Shown: piece after piece, positions 10,761 to 23,377 of the stretch
Position numbering within the stretch: position 1 is the stretch's first letter
How the letters are laid out: each line of letters starts with the position of its first letter
DNA from: Azolla caroliniana
Taxonomy: Eukaryota; Polypodiophyta
Direction of reading: 5' to 3'
Assembly (NCBI GenBank): GCA_043228905.1
Contig: JBHGNT010000009.1
Span: 5,642,001 to 5,706,000, forward strand
DNA: 64,000 nt
The notes under the pieces: generated by a model
What the model was told of the DNA's origin: nothing
Database searches by the model: none
The model's input: only the letters and a program-made list of their open reading frames with translations
Translations under genes and position numbers: made by a program

Positions 10761-12088
10761 GCCTATTATTTATAATACTTGGTTCATCAACATCCTCACG
10801 GTTTTCGTCTTATTGGGAAGCATCTCCATATGTAGCATCTTTGGTCGTAGGAATCGGGTCAAAATCAATAAGACCACCACCTATTTGAGTGTTGGATCCT
10901 TTGACCTTTTCAATATCTTCGATAGTTTCATGCTCAACAAATACCACATCACGACTTCAAATAAGCTTCCTTTCTATTGGGTCATAACATCTGTAACCAA
11001 ACTCATCTTGGCCATAACCAATAAAATTACATTCTTTAGATTTAACATCTAACTTAGACTGTTCATCTTTAGGTATATGTACAAAACATTTACACCCAAA
11101 CACACATAAATGATCATATGAAACATTCATACCATACCAAACTCTATTAGGAACATCGCCTTGCAATGCTACAGTAGGAGATAGGTTAATAACATATGCA
11201 ACGGTACTCAAAGCCTCACCCCAAAAGGATTTGGATAACTTCACATCTGAGCGCAAGCATCAAACTCTTTCAACTAGAGTTCTATTCATCCTTTCCGCCA
11301 AGCCATTTAGTTGTGGGGTTTTTGGTGGTGTCTTTTGATGCTTAATCCCATGCTCTCAACAATATGCATCGAAAGATCCACGATATTCCCCACCATTGTT
11401 GGTGTGAATGCATTTAAGCTTCTTTCCTATCTCTCTTTCTACAGAAGCATGAAATTTTTTGAACACATTAAATACTTGGTCCTTGGTTTTCAATGTTCGA
11501 ACCCAATGTTTTCTAGAATTGTCACTAATAAAAGTAACAAAATAGAGTGCATCCACCTATTGCCTTTACCTTTAAAGGACCACAAACATTTGCATGTACC
11601 AACTCAAGTACCACTTCCTTTCTTGAAGAAGAATGATGTTTGAACGAGACTCTTCTTTGCTTTCTTACCACACAATGATTGCACACGTCTAACTTCGCAT
11701 CTTTTAGACCTAGAAGCAAGTTTTTCTTTGCTAGGCAATCAAGTCCCTTCTCACTAATGTGAGACAACATTTTATGCCATAGCTCTGACATATTGTTGCT
11801 TTCAATTGCATTCACAAGATTAGTAGAGATAGAGGCTTGTAATAAATACAAACTAGAGAATTTCTTACCACGAGCTACAACCAATGAGCCCTTAGTGAGT
11901 TTCCATTGTCCCTCAATGAAGATGTTGCAATAGTCATCATCATCTAATCTGCCAATTGAGATAAGATGTAAATGAATGTCTGGTACATGTCTTACCTCCT
12001 TGAGAATCAACTTTGATCCCGTGTTGGTCTCCAAACAAATAGTCCCAATTCCTACCACTTTTGAAAGACCATCATTGCCCATCTTCAT
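10761..12088 (-). pseudogene. copia M pre-integrase and integrase
   Basis: Minus strand. It starts at 12088 with MKMGNDGLSKVVGIGTI and the HVPDIHLHLISIGRLDD block that normally follows the protease. The GAG-pre-integrase motif LWHKMLSHISEKGLDCL, the zinc-binding CNHCVVRKQRR and the integrase core follow (FVTFISDNSRKHWV, HTNNGGEYRG, then the C-terminal part RVWYGMNVSYDHLCVFGCKC). Several frameshifts separate these. The integrase would insert cDNA into the chromosome. Confidence 0.87.
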
Positions 12089-12303
12089 TATATCCTACCT
12101 TCTTTATATACTAAATGCATCACTTGTTTAAGCAAAAATAACTTATTGTTACCTGTCTTTGATGCATACAATGTTTCGAGTTTATTCCATAGAGCTTTGG
12201 CATTCATTTCATTCACAATATGGTTTAAGACATTATATCCTACCCATTGTCGAATAAATCCACATACCCGTTGGTTCTCGAAAAGTCATTCCTCGGTGGT
12301 TTC
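12089..12303 (-). pseudogene. copia M gag, inner part, with deletion
   Basis: Minus strand. Read from 12303, this is copia capsid sequence (TEE-LFENQRVCGFIRQWVGY, ALWNKLETLYASKTGNNKLF, LLKQVMHLV). It then jumps directly to post-protease sequence at about 12090. The gag C-terminus, zinc knuckle and protease active site are therefore deleted. The N-terminal part of the gag is at 17416-17531, beyond inserted element C2. Confidence 0.8.
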
Positions 12304-12792
12304 TATTGGGACATCTGTCCCTTCAGATGGGATCTGGTGTTGAATGAAGAGGACCCGGTGAGAACTAGAAGAGAAGACATATTTGTGAATATGTTTTGAG
12401 TAAGCCTATTGAGGCTATATTTGTAAATAGACCTAAGTTCATATAAGTATAAATATGACTTAGGGCAAACACCTTAGTGTGGACAGAGGTTGTCATATTG
12501 TTGTATGTATAACTGTTGTATAGTGAGTGACAAAGTGAGAGCGAGAGAGAGAAGAAACAGAGGTCGAGGTCGTTGCCTCCGAGTCTCTGACTGTACCTTT
12601 CTCATATAGTGTTAGTTCGGAGTCTGTGGGCTCTCGTGGTTTTTCCCATTTAGGGTTTTCCACGTAAACATCATGTGTACTCTCTTTTGGTGTATGTGTA
12701 TTCATCTCTATTCTCATTTCTGTGTTTGATCCTTAAACGAAGTGACTCAAGACTCGGTTGTGGCTGATCAATATTCCATGCTTTTCTCTTTA
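12304..12792 (+). repeat. 5' LTR of C2
   Basis: It matches the 3' LTR at 16889-17415 but lacks about 30 bp around the GA tract near 12550. The ends read TATTGGGACATC and CTCTTTA. The primer site at 12796-12807 (tgctatcaaagc) is the initiator tRNA-Met site with two changes. Confidence 0.9.
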
Positions 12793-12821
12793 ATTTGCTA
12801 TCAAAGCGAACAACACAAGAA

Positions 12822-13600
12822 ATGGAAGAATCATTTGGCAGCATGTTCAAACTCACCGGTTCCAACTACTCAGTTTGGAAGTCGAACATGAGCGTTATGC
12901 TGGTGGTTAAAGATCTTTGGTTGCCGGTAATGTTCGGGGACAAGAGACCGGATAAGATCGACGCCACAGTGTGGGAGGTGATGCACATGAAGAGTACGGC
13001 ATACATCCAGTGCTTCATCAACATGAGCCTGTACAACAACTTCAATGAAGAGAGAAACGCCCATGAACTCTGGGAGAAGATCGACATCATGTTCCAGAAC
13101 AAAAATGTTGTTAATCGGGTTTCGGTAGTCAGGAAGCTAGTGAGGCTCCGGTACCAGAACGACTCTAGTATGGTGGAGCACATGAATGTCTTCTAGGGAC
13201 TGATCCACTAGGCAACCTCATTAGAAGTACCTCTCGCCGATGAGATACTCACATTACTCCTACTCGGTTCCCTCCCGGATAGTTGGGAGACGCTAGTTGT
13301 CACGTTGGGCAACGCCGGGCCGGAAGGAAAGCTGTTGTCCCTAGCAAGGGTAAAATCAAGCTTGCTAGATGAAGAGGCTCACCGGAAGGACTGGGAGTCC
13401 GGAATCGATCCGAAGGCCTTGGTCACGGAAGATGACCACAACCAGGGAAAAGATCGGTCTCGGAATCCCCAAAACTAGGACAAATCAGGACGAGGTCGAA
13501 GTCAAGGGGGAGGCCCACATGCTTCTATTGCGGGAAGCCGGGACACTTCCAGAAGAACTATCGACACTTCTGGAAAGAGAAAGAAACCAGCACTATTGAT
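12822..13600 (+). pseudogene. copia C2 gag
   Basis: It starts ATG at 12822 (MEESFGSMFKLTGSNYSVW) and carries the copia capsid signature (HELWEKIDIMFQNKN, SVVRKLVRLRYQ). Stops occur at 13194 and 13210. A frameshift after SLARVKSSLLDEEAH separates the nucleocapsid. The zinc knuckle near 13520 reads CFYCGKPGHFQKNY, with tyrosine in place of the last cysteine. C3 has the same tyrosine. The capsid would package element RNA in the cytoplasm. Confidence 0.9.
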
Positions 13601-15060
13601 TCGAAGAAGAGTTCGGACCGGAGAGGCACGGATCAGAAAGGAACGTCGGCAATCGCGACAAGTGAAGAGGAACGGATAATCATTATTGGGGAGAATGAGT
13701 TAAACCTTGTCAGCGACGAGACAATGTGGGTTGTCGATTCCGGAGCGTCGTTCCACTTGACACAAGATCGGAAATGCTTCTCATCCTACACAACCGGTGA
13801 TCATGGGTGTGTCTGGATGGGGAATGAAGGTACATGCTGAATTGTCAGCATAGGAGATGTGTTGTTGACGACACCAACCAGATGCAAGTTGTTGCTGAAG
13901 GATGTCTAACATGTTCCGGAGTTTTGACTGAACCTGATATCAGCCGGTCAGCCAGATGATGAAGGCTACACGGGTAGCATCCGGAATGGAGTCATGAAGT
14001 TCTGCAAAGCGAGCCTAATAGTGGCTCGAGCCCGGAAGGTCAACACACTGTACCTAATGAATGCCCAATTATGCCGGGAAGAAGTGAACGTTGCATCCGA
14101 CACTGCCGGTGAGCTGTGCACAAGAGATTGTGTCACATGAGCAAGAAGGGGATGAAGAGGCCTGCCGAAGACAATCTTATTCTGGTGAAGGACGTGCAAC
14201 TTGAGAAGTGCACCAACTACCTAGCCGGCAAACAAAACCGAACCTCCTTCCGGTCAAGACCATTGATGACACGGAATGCACTACTAGAGCTGGTGCATAC
14301 CGATGTGTGTCAAATGGACACAAAGTCACATGCCAGATCGCAGTACTTCGTGACGTTCATAGATGACCACAGTCGGAAGCTGTGGGTCTCACCATTGAAG
14401 ATGAAGGATCAAGTGCTATCCGTCTCCAAGGAGCTCCACGCAAGACTGGAAAGAGAAACCGGTCGGAAGCTAAAGGCGGTTCGAGTAGCCAATGGAGGAG
14501 AATACCAGGGGCATTCCGAGGAGTACTGTCGGTCGAAGGGAATCCGGCTTGAATTCACCGTGCCGAAGACCCCGGAATTGAAGGGGTTGGCCGAATGGAT
14601 GAACCGGACCGTGATGGAGAGAGTTCGGAGCATGTTGGCACATGCAAAGTTACCCAAGATGTTTTGGGCTAAGGCGTTGATGAAGAAGACCTATTTAATA
14701 AACAAATCACCCTCAGTCCCCTTGGACGGAGACACACCGCAAAGAGTATGGACCGGTAAGGACGTGTCTTACTGGCATATGAAGGTGTTCGAGTGTCTCG
14801 CATATGTGCATGTAGCAAAGGACAAGAGAGCAAAGCTGGATCCGAAGTCCAGGCCATGCATATTCCTTGGATATAGAGATGATGTGTTCAGTTATCGGGT
14901 GTGGGATCTAGTCGACAAGAAGGTGTTCCGGAGTCAAGACATAGTCTTCATGGAAGATAGGACCATTGCCGACTGGGAGTTGAAGACCACGGTGATGAAC
15001 TCTGTATCATCCAATGAAAACCTACTTGAGGACACAAGGACATACTCGGTTGAAAACTGA
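13601..15060 (+). pseudogene. copia C2 protease and integrase
   Basis: The protease active site VVDSGASFHLT is at about 13728-13760. The GAG-pre-integrase block follows (RLCHMSKKGMKR near 14120). The integrase core is in the long open frame 14116-15060: LELVHTDVC, FVTFIDDHSRKLWV, VANGGEYQGH, LAEWMNRTVMERVRS and KVFECLAYVHVAKDKRAKLD. The zinc-binding CX2C reads CTNYLAGKQNR, so the second cysteine is lost. Stops and shifts between 13650 and 14110 break the upstream half. The integrase-only stretch is the longest clean ORF of this copy (314 codons). Confidence 0.9.
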
Positions 15061-16073
15061 ATGTTAGCCGATAACCGGATGACACTCGACGAACCGACTG
15101 AATACGGACAAGAAACCGAACCGACCGAAGAAGAAGGAGGAGGAGGAGGAGACACCGGAACTGGACAAGATCCCGAATCGGATTCGGATGAGAACAAACG
15201 GAGGAGCCGGTAGTCAAAAACCAAGGACAGAGATATCCTCTCCGAGAGCAAAGAGCCCCCCGAAGATTTCTGAATGTTGACCATGTGTTGCTAACCGATG
15301 AGGGGGAGCCAAAAAGCTTCGAAGAAGCAAAGAGAGACGCCCACAACCGCAAGTGGTTGAGTGCCATGCAGGATGAGATGGATTCCCTACATGAGAACCA
15401 CACATATGAACTGACGGAGTTGCCAAAAGGGAAGAAAGCACTCCGGAACAAGTGGGTGTACAAGTTGAAACCGGGAGATGCCGGAAATCCATCAAGGTAT
15501 AAGGCCCGAATCGTGGTGAAGGGCTTCCAGCTAAAGAAAGGAGTTGATTTCGATGAGATCGTTGCCCTGGTAGTAAAGATGACATCCATCCGGACGGTAT
15601 TAGGCATAGCGGCAAGCATTGACCTCGAGGAAGAGCAACTAGACATAAAGACGGCATTCTTCCATGGTGACCTCAAAGAGGAAATTTACACACAGTAACC
15701 GGAAGGATTTGAGAAGAAAGGAAAGGAGCACCTGGTGTGCCGGTTGAAGAAGAGCCTATACGGACTGAAGCAAGCTCCCCGGCAATGGTACCAGAAGTTT
15801 GACTCCTTCATGACCGACCAAGGGTACCACAAGACGCAAGCTGATCACCGCGTGTTTCTGAAGAAATTTGACGGAGGAGATTTCCTGATACTTCTCCTAT
15901 ATGTGGATGATATGTTGATCATCAGACGATACCAAGGCAAGATCCAGATGCTGAAGAAGGCTCTGAACCATACCTTCTCAATGAAAGACCTGGGTCCGGC
16001 AACACAGATATTGGGAATGCACATCATCCGAGACCGGTTGAAGAAGTTGTTGTGGTTGTCATAGGAGAAGTAC
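15061..16073 (+). pseudogene. copia C2 reverse transcriptase
   Basis: After a linker with an acidic and glycine-rich stretch and two stops, RT runs from about 15285. It shows MDSLHENHTYELTELPKG, RNKWVYKLKPGD, VVKGFQLKKGVDFDEI and LDIKTAFFHGDLKEE, then a TAA at 15697-15699. Next come CRLKKSLYGLKQAPRQWYQKF and LLLYVDDMLII (15895-15927), with the catalytic YVDD box intact. A TAG in the thumb at about 16062 ends the frame. It would copy RNA to cDNA. Confidence 0.92.
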
Positions 16074-16880
16074 GTGAAAAAGGTGCTTCAACGGTTCAAC
16101 ATGTTGGAGGCGAAGCCGATCAGATCGACACTTCCGGCAAACTGCAAGCTATCCGGAAAACAACGCCCAAAGACAAAGCTAGAGAAGACGGATATGATGA
16201 AGATACCATATGCCTCTGCCATCGGGAGCTTGATGTATGCGATGGTGTGTACCCGGCCGGACATCAATTACGTTGTAGGAGTAGTCAGCCCGTTCATGAG
16301 TAATCCCGGTAGAGAGCACTGGAACGCGGTCAAGTGGATACTCCGGTATCTGAACGGCACCTCGAGTATGTGCCTCCAGTTCGGCTCCAGTAATCCCCAA
16401 CTTGACAAATTCACGGAATCGGATATGTCGGTTGCTGCGGATACCAATCAGTCTACATCCGGATATGTCATGACTTATGCAAGGGGGAGGGGGAGTTGTA
16501 TCATGGCAGTCGAGGCTGCAGAAGACAGTTGTGTTATCAACCATGGAGTCGGTGTACATGGCAGTTGTAGAAGCTGGCAAGGAGATAATCTGGATGAATG
16601 ACTTCATCAGAGAGCTAGGGATCCAATAGGAGCAATACCAGCTCTACTGCGATAGTCAAATTGCCATCCACCTTGCAATCGGCCTACCATTCCCAGACGA
16701 AACATATCCAACAGAGGTACCACTAGATACGGGAGAGAGTAGAAGATCAAGAGTTCGTGCTGACGAAGATCCACACGGAGGAGAACGGGTTGGGTATGCT
16801 GACCAAGGTGTTGACAACTGACAAGCTGGATGCAGGCCGAAAGCTGATCGAGCTGGTGTATATCCCATGCTGGAGTGAAG
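16074..16880 (+). pseudogene. copia C2 RNase H
   Basis: It contains KVLQRFNMLEAKPI, the PYASAIGSLMYAMVCTRPDI block, REHWNAVKWILRYLNGTS and the RNase H core ending in TKIHTEENGLGMLTKVLT. The usual STMEAEYMA motif is garbled by a small duplication and shift at 16500-16570. A purine run (gaagggggaga, 16877-16887) follows as polypurine tract. Confidence 0.88.
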
Positions 16881-16888
16881 GGGGAGAT

Positions 16889-17415
16889 TGTTGGGACATC
16901 GGTCCCTCCGGATGGGATCCGGTATTGAATGAAGAGAACCCGGTGAGAACCGGAAGAGAAGACATATTTGTGAATATGTTTTGAATAAGCCTATTGAGGC
17001 TATATTAGTAAATATCCCTAAGTTCATATAAGTATAAATATGACTTAGGGCAAACACCTTAGCGTGGACAGAGGTTGTCATATTGTTGTATGTATAACTG
17101 TTGTATAGTGAGTAACAAAGTGAGAGCGAGAGAGGAGATACCGAGTGATATTCTGTTGTAACCGTCGTTTGGCGAAGAAACAGAGCTCGAGGTTGTTACC
17201 TCCGAGTCTCTGACTGTACCTTTCCCATATAGTGTTAGTTCGGAGTTTGTGGGCTCCTGTGGTTTTTCCCATTTAGGGTTTTCCACGTAAACATCCTATG
17301 TACTCTCTTTTGGTGTACATGTATTCATCTCTATTCTCATTTCTATGTTTGATCCTTAAACAAAGTGATTCCAGACTCGGTTGTGGCCAAGCAATATTCC
17401 GCGCTTTTCTCTTCA
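16889..17415 (+). repeat. 3' LTR of C2
   Basis: It runs from TGTTGGGACATCGG to CTCTTCA, directly after the polypurine tract. It matches the C1, C2 5' and C3 LTRs. Confidence 0.92.
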
Positions 17416-17531
17416 GTTTTGTTCTCCGGTTTGGTGGCTATGAAAATAGATAAATGTAGATTTTTCACAAAAAGAAGATCTTTCATCTTACCTCTCCATT
17501 TGTGGTAGTTAGTGTCGTTCAAGCAAACCAT
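17416..17531 (-). pseudogene. copia M gag, N-terminal piece
   Basis: The minus strand starts MVCLNDTNYHKWRGKMKDLLF at 17531 and runs to FIATKPENKT, where C2 is inserted; it continues at 12303. The opening is typical of copia capsids (LNGxNYxxWxxKM). Confidence 0.88.
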
Positions 17532-17570
17532 TTTGGAAAAAATTGCCTCTATAAGAAAGTGCTAAACCTC

Positions 17571-18189
17571 GCTCTGATACCACTTGAACGGAATTTATAG
17601 CACTAAATCACTTATCTGAGACAAAGAAAGATTATTAAAAGAAAACAAGAAGATACACAACAAATACTATGCACAATACTCCACAAAAATTTAACGTGGA
17701 AAACCCTCGAAGAGGTAAAAACCACGGGACCTAGTCCAGAAATAATCCACTGTCAATGTAAATTTATACACCAAAGTTCTCCTCTAAACAAGTTAGAAAC
17801 CATGAGAAAACGAGGATATTTCCTCAACTACTAAACCCAACAAAAAAGACACAAATACAACCACCCAAACTCACAACATGTGGTTTATGATAGAGGCGGC
17901 GATGTCCAGATGTCTGAGTTTATCGGTGTACTCGAGAGTGCTTGAAGGAGTGAGCCAAGAAAGAGAGTATGAGCTCTCTAAAATCTATTTTTTTTCTCTT
18001 CTGCAGAGAAATACCCGTTTCACTCTTTTTAACTCACTCTCAAAACGTGAGTATAGGTATGTAACGCCATCTTGTGTGACCCCTTTTCACACGATATTTA
18101 AAAAATACAAGTTTTGGTCGTCGAAGGCCCATTTACATAGCAAGTATGTGGACAAAAAACCTAATAAGAGAATAGTAATATGCCTACCA
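17571..18189 (-). repeat. 5' LTR and primer site of copia M
   Basis: The primer site is an exact tRNA-iMet match, TGGTATCAGAGC, on the minus strand at 17571-17582. The LTR beyond it runs from about 17585 to an inferred outer end at 18189 (TGGTAGGC on the minus strand). With no second LTR the outer end is a guess. Confidence 0.7.
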
Positions 18190-21100
18190 TTTTGAATTTT
18201 TTGCGTTTCTCTTGTTCCTTTCGGGATCAAGTAGATCATCCCCTCTACAATCGACTCTGGCATGTGTTTTGTGCTCCATATTTTCTAGAAGCCTTTCACA
18301 ATTGTATCTGAGATTGCATCCCAGAACATGTCGAAGAAAATATGTGGAATTCCATCAATCCCTAGACATGCCATGACGCAAGACTATATTTCCTCAATCC
18401 ATCTGCAATCTCAACTTTATCTAAGGGTTTGCATTGTCTGCTCTAATCAGCCCATGTAAGCTTGGATTGTATGCATGTAAGAAATACCATGGAGAAGGAG
18501 GGTTCTCAGCATGAATTCCTTGGAGTAGAAAGAAATCGTGATTTCCATAATCTCGTGAATGTCCTCTGTGACTGTAGCATTGGGCCGTATTAGGCTTGTT
18601 GGTTGTCCACCGGTTCTCGTCAATGCCTTTGAATGGAAGAATTCCTTGCTAGTTATAGTTCAATATGTGAATAATGGGAAGGTTACTGGTTTAAAACTAC
18701 TTTCTATACCAATTTATAGGCAATCACATTCGTTTAGTTCATGTCAATAGAATTGATTCGGGAAGACTCATTGATGTTATACATCAAAAAAATCATTCTA
18801 GCATTTGATATTAGATTTTCGTGAGAATGAGAGCTACTGCAATTTTAACTTGTGAAATGTCATTTGAATAAAAACATATTATTTGATTCATAGAATAACA
18901 TTGTCTTCTCAAAGTTGTTACATGTGTGACTACTATCTACTACTCATTAAGGCAAGTGGATGCATGTCTATAGCACAAACAATGAAATTCAATTAATGTG
19001 AGATTTAAGTATACAAGTTCAATCAACTAGCTAATATAAACTCTTTAAAGATAGAAATTTCAAACATTGACTTAACATCTAGTAAGGATGTTGTCATGTT
19101 CTTAATATACAAAAGTTTAAAAAAGTAGTGCTTTTTTATTTGGTTGGTAGAGAAAAAGCATTAGTTTATAAAACTAACAAATAATGGACTTTTTTTGTGA
19201 TGTTGAAAAGGTAGTGTTATATAAGAAAGGATCTAGGAATGAATACGTTTCCTGGAAAATTTCCAATTTTTACTTTATTATACTTTAGAAGGTAGAAGGT
19301 GGAAAGGACAAAAGAGAGTGACATTGAGATTGCATTCGGATATACCAATGCATGTAACATTCATGGTCAAGAATATATGTTATGAATGATATATAAGATA
19401 TATCATGGTTTTCGGGTTCATCATAAGGATTGCATGATTCTAGAAAAAGTATTGCATTGGTCTTTTACGTGCTTAAGTTTAATATATTTACAAATGCTCA
19501 ACAAATGTGATGGATTCTATTTTGCATACGAAAAGTACCATAGTGTAAATTATAAAACTAATAAGCAAAGTAAAAACCCCAAATTTGGTGGACAAGACAA
19601 GAAGAGAAGTTGGTGATGTGGTTCTAATTGATTAGTCAAAGACAATGTATATATATATATTATAATTCACAAGAAGCAAGTTGTATCTTGTGTAATGTAA
19701 AATACATTATCTCAATTATTTGTAAATGTTTATCGAGTTACACATATCTACAACACAAATCCAATGCACATGATTGCTTGAAGAAAGACATCTTTAACAA
19801 ACATACCGCAAGACTCTATTAAGATAGGAATATATAAATTTGCGTATCTTGTATAGGGTGCATGTAGATGTTATGTTCACAATTTTAGTATCAAAAATAC
19901 TTATTAAGATTGCTTAAATCTTTCGAATCTAATGTAACATTTATAGTTATTTGGCAAATGGGGTAGGAGGCAAACACTACATATACGCTACGATCTATAT
20001 ATCCTTATGAAAATACCAAGGTTTCTTTTTTTGTTTCTCTTCATCCCGTTGAATGGAGCACCTTTTTTAGCTCCTTGTTTTTTGGTCACCTCATCCAACA
20101 AAAAATGTTTTTTAAGCATTGTGTGTAATAATGCTAAAGAGTATTATTTAAATTATAAATTGTACATGAATGATTGCATCCTTCATTCTTAAAGCATTCT
20201 TTGCAACACCCTGATTGAGAATATGTAAACCGAATATAATTATTAAATTTACAAATTGCACAAACTTTAGGAACTTATAAGATTCAACGGGCAAGAAGTG
20301 TGTAAGATTAACTTTGGTAGCCTAATATATGTTTGGCTTATATGGTTAACCTTATACACCTATATGGTGTAATTTCCAAACCTCTATGTTTTAATATCAC
20401 ATGACTCTTTGCCTCATAGATTCTAGAAGATGACGTAGAAGCCACAAAGCCCATGGTTAATTAGAAATCACTCTTCTTACAAAATATTTAGAATTTCACT
20501 AATAAATCCACTTCAACTACAACATTCTTTCTGTTCAACATTGATTCAACCATAGTCTAAAATCGCATTTACACACATATTTGTATATATGCATGACTTT
20601 GAGAGTTGCATGTTGAATGTTTAAATCATTTCACTAAGCACTCCGTATCCAACCAACTTGACTTTGAGACTTTACGATTCCCACCAAAATAGCACATTAC
20701 ATTGTCTCTCAAGCATCCATTAGTGATTCTTCTACCCATCAACAACCATGGCCATTCAACCTACTAATATTATTCCCATTGATCTAGTCTAGTTACTTAG
20801 ATCTATTTTCTAATATTCCTGATAAGAAGTTAATGATTTATCTATCCTTCCAATTACCCCTCTTCAAATGGAGATTGGGCTACTTCAAATCATTATCTCA
20901 CTATGTCTCACAACTCACTACTGATGAACCGTTGAAATATTTTATCCATTCTAAGGTTTGTCGACATCTAGTATGAGTGAAATCCTTAAAGCTCCTACTA
21001 AACCTTGTATCAATTAGTTGATTGACATTAAGAAAAATACTGTTGTCATGCATTACTCACATCCAAGAAATCTTAAAAGGTTTTCAACATTACACACAAT

Positions 21101-21394
21101 TCATTCTCACTCATGCGCTTGCACAAGGAATGGTGTAAACATTCTATAGGAATTCAAAACCCAAAAGCAGAGTAATCAATTAAAGTGTTTTGATATTTGT
21201 TAATAATGTAGCCACTCATGGGCGTCTAGTGATTAATAGGTTTAATGGTAAAGCTCTCTCATGCCAATTGGAACACCTATTAATATTGCCAATTTTCTAT
21301 CCTTAAGTAAAAAAGAAATAAACTTTGAAACCTTATCTTGTTTGTCATAATTGGCATTGACTTGTGCTAGTAGAAGTGATGAAGGCTTAATGTG
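18190..21394. other. AT-rich DNA without recognisable genes
   Basis: About 3.2 kb with no open frame longer than about 76 codons that resembles a known protein, no LTR pair and no terminal repeats that I can see. A short (TA) run lies at 19650-19662. It may be decayed transposon or ancestral intergenic sequence. Confidence 0.6.
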
Positions 21395-21664
21395 TGATGT
21401 AAGTATATCAACAAATATGCGGAAGAATGTCTTTGAGGACATTCAAGAGATGTACAACAAACAACACAGATATGAAACAAGAAGAGAGACAGAAGATAGA
21501 CACAGTTCTGAGCTTCAATGGAAGTTCTTATTCTCTTACACTGCAACTCTTACACTCCTCGTCACTTTTACAATGTTAGGGTTGAGCTTATATACTCAAG
21601 CCCTAACTCAAAGACGTGTTCACACTTAGGATATAAAGTGGCAGGAGTCAGCCTTTTTCTGCCA
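21395..21664 (-). repeat. 3' LTR of copia L1
   Basis: This 270-bp block is the inverted match of the L2 LTR at 55143-55411. They share the gttgagcttatatactcaa type TATA region and gcggaagaatgt-like end. A minus-strand purine run (acgggggagtttga) sits just inside it at 21665-21678 as polypurine tract. Confidence 0.85.
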
Positions 21665-23377
21665 TCAAACTCCCCCGTAAAAGGGCCACTCTTTCCTATG
21701 TATACAAGTACTTGGGGTTATCTCCCCCGTGAACCTAGATTACAAAACTAATCTATAGTTACAAGTATACATATAAGGTTGCCGGCATTTAGTCGAATCG
21801 GCAAAGGTAAAGTCAGGCTCTAACCTTATTTGGCTAGTTATCTGGATCAACTTGTTTGATTTGGTTGGAGTGACTAGTCTGGGTCGGACTGTGTCCTAGT
21901 CGACTTGCACTCCTGCCTCCCACTCGTGCTTGCTCCTCGTTGGCTCCTCGATTTGTCTGTAGGTCCATTCATCTCTTGATTGTTTCCTCTCCAGTCAATA
22001 TCCTCGCTCAATGCTGCATCTTCAGCCTCTTGACATTCTGATTCTTTTGACTTTGCCTTTTCGACTTGTCTGATTGAGCATGTCTTTGACTTACCTTCTA
22101 TTCCTCATTTGGCTTTCTTCTGCTCGGTCTCTTGTCGTAGTCACATCATTGTCCTTAGTGCTCCAAAGCGTTGTTCTAGGGAGTGGCTTCGTCAAGAAAT
22201 CAGTGATGTTCATCTTGGTGTTAATCTTCCGGATTTCGAGCTTCTTGTTTGTTACAAGCTCCTAGATATGATGGAATTGTACCTGAATGTGTTTCGTCTT
22301 CACATGATAGACTGGATTTCGAATGAGGTGTGTTGCACTCTGAGAGTTGCAATAGATGGTCAGTGTCGATATAACTTTCAACTTCTGTCGGGTTTGCTGA
22401 TCCAAAAATCAGTTGTACATCTTCGGTTCCTCTTAGATACCTAAAGATGTGCTTAATGGCCTCCCAATGCTTCCGCCTTGGGTTTGACATGTACCAGCTG
22501 ACAACTCCTACAACATAAGCAAGATCAGGTTGGGGCGCCACCATCATGTACATGATACTTCCTACAGTCGATGCTGTGGGATATCATTCCATTGAACTCT
22601 CTCTCTTCATCTATCAAAGGAGAGTCTCTGTCCGATAGTCAGATCGACGTAAAAAACAATGTTAGTGTTGGCTTTGATTTCTCCAGATTGAAGCGCCTCA
22701 ACACCTTTCGGATGTAGTCAGACTGGGAGAGTCGGAGAGTCTTTGTCTTCCGATTTCATTCGATCCTCATACCCGAATTCCTTCATCACGAACTTGTCAT
22801 GAAGGCTTCATTTTATCTTTCCGATCTCTGCTCGATTGCTCCCTACAATGAACATGTCGTGAACGTATAGGATCAAATAGATATGGGACTCGTCGGCTAA
22901 TTGCCGAATATACATGCATGGGGTCAGAGTCGGATCGGCTGTAGCCAAGCTGCCTGATGTAGGAGTCGAACTTTTGGTACCACATCCTTGACGCTTGTCT
23001 TAAGCCATATGACCTTTTCTTCAATCGACATATGAAGTGACCTTCCTCCCTCGTTGCCGTGAAGCTTGTCGGTTGAGACATTTAGATTTCTTCTTCCAAA
23101 TCTTCGTGTAGGAATGTTGTCTTGACGTCCAACTGCTTGAGCTCTAGGTCTTCAATTGCCACGACTCCAAGTAGGAGTGGAAGGGTGGTCATCTTGACTA
23201 TTGGTGAGAATATCTCGTCGTGATGAGTAGAGCTTTATATTTGGGTTTCTCTGAGTCAGATACATATTTGTATCTGAAGACCCATTTGTAGGGCAACGAC
23301 TTCCTTCCAGTTGGTAGTTCAACCAGCTCCCATGTTTGATTCTGATGAATAGAGTCCATCTCGCTCATGATGAATAG
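21665..23377 (-). pseudogene. copia L1 RT and RNase H
   Basis: Minus strand. RT N-terminus near 23340 (SEMDSIHQNQTWELVELPTG, KWVFRYKYV), then CRLKKRSYGLRQASRMWYQKF near 23000, the active-site region near 22870 and MYMMVAPQPDLAYVVGVVS near 22550. The RNase H end at 22100-22400 is heavily shifted. The same family as L2, opposite strand. The 5' half is missing: at 23377 the sequence switches to a family C fragment. Not functional. Confidence 0.85.

Larger units (their letters stand above)
12304..17415 (+). mobile_element. copia C2, full-length with both LTRs
   Basis: The plus-strand element has a 5' LTR (12304-12792), primer site, gag, protease, integrase, RT, RNase H and a 3' LTR (16889-17415), in the domain order of Ty1/copia. 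It lies inside the gag of M. Flanks gtttc (12299-12303) and gtttt (17416-17420) are a 5-bp target duplication with one difference, and the M gag frame reads through once C2 is removed. All coding parts are broken, so it is an old copy. The 5' LTR has lost its TG tip (now TA). Confidence 0.93.

Noticed and set aside
14948-15676. 242-codon minus-strand ORF
   Set aside because: It is the shadow of the C2 integrase-RT region on the plus strand, which has clear copia motifs.
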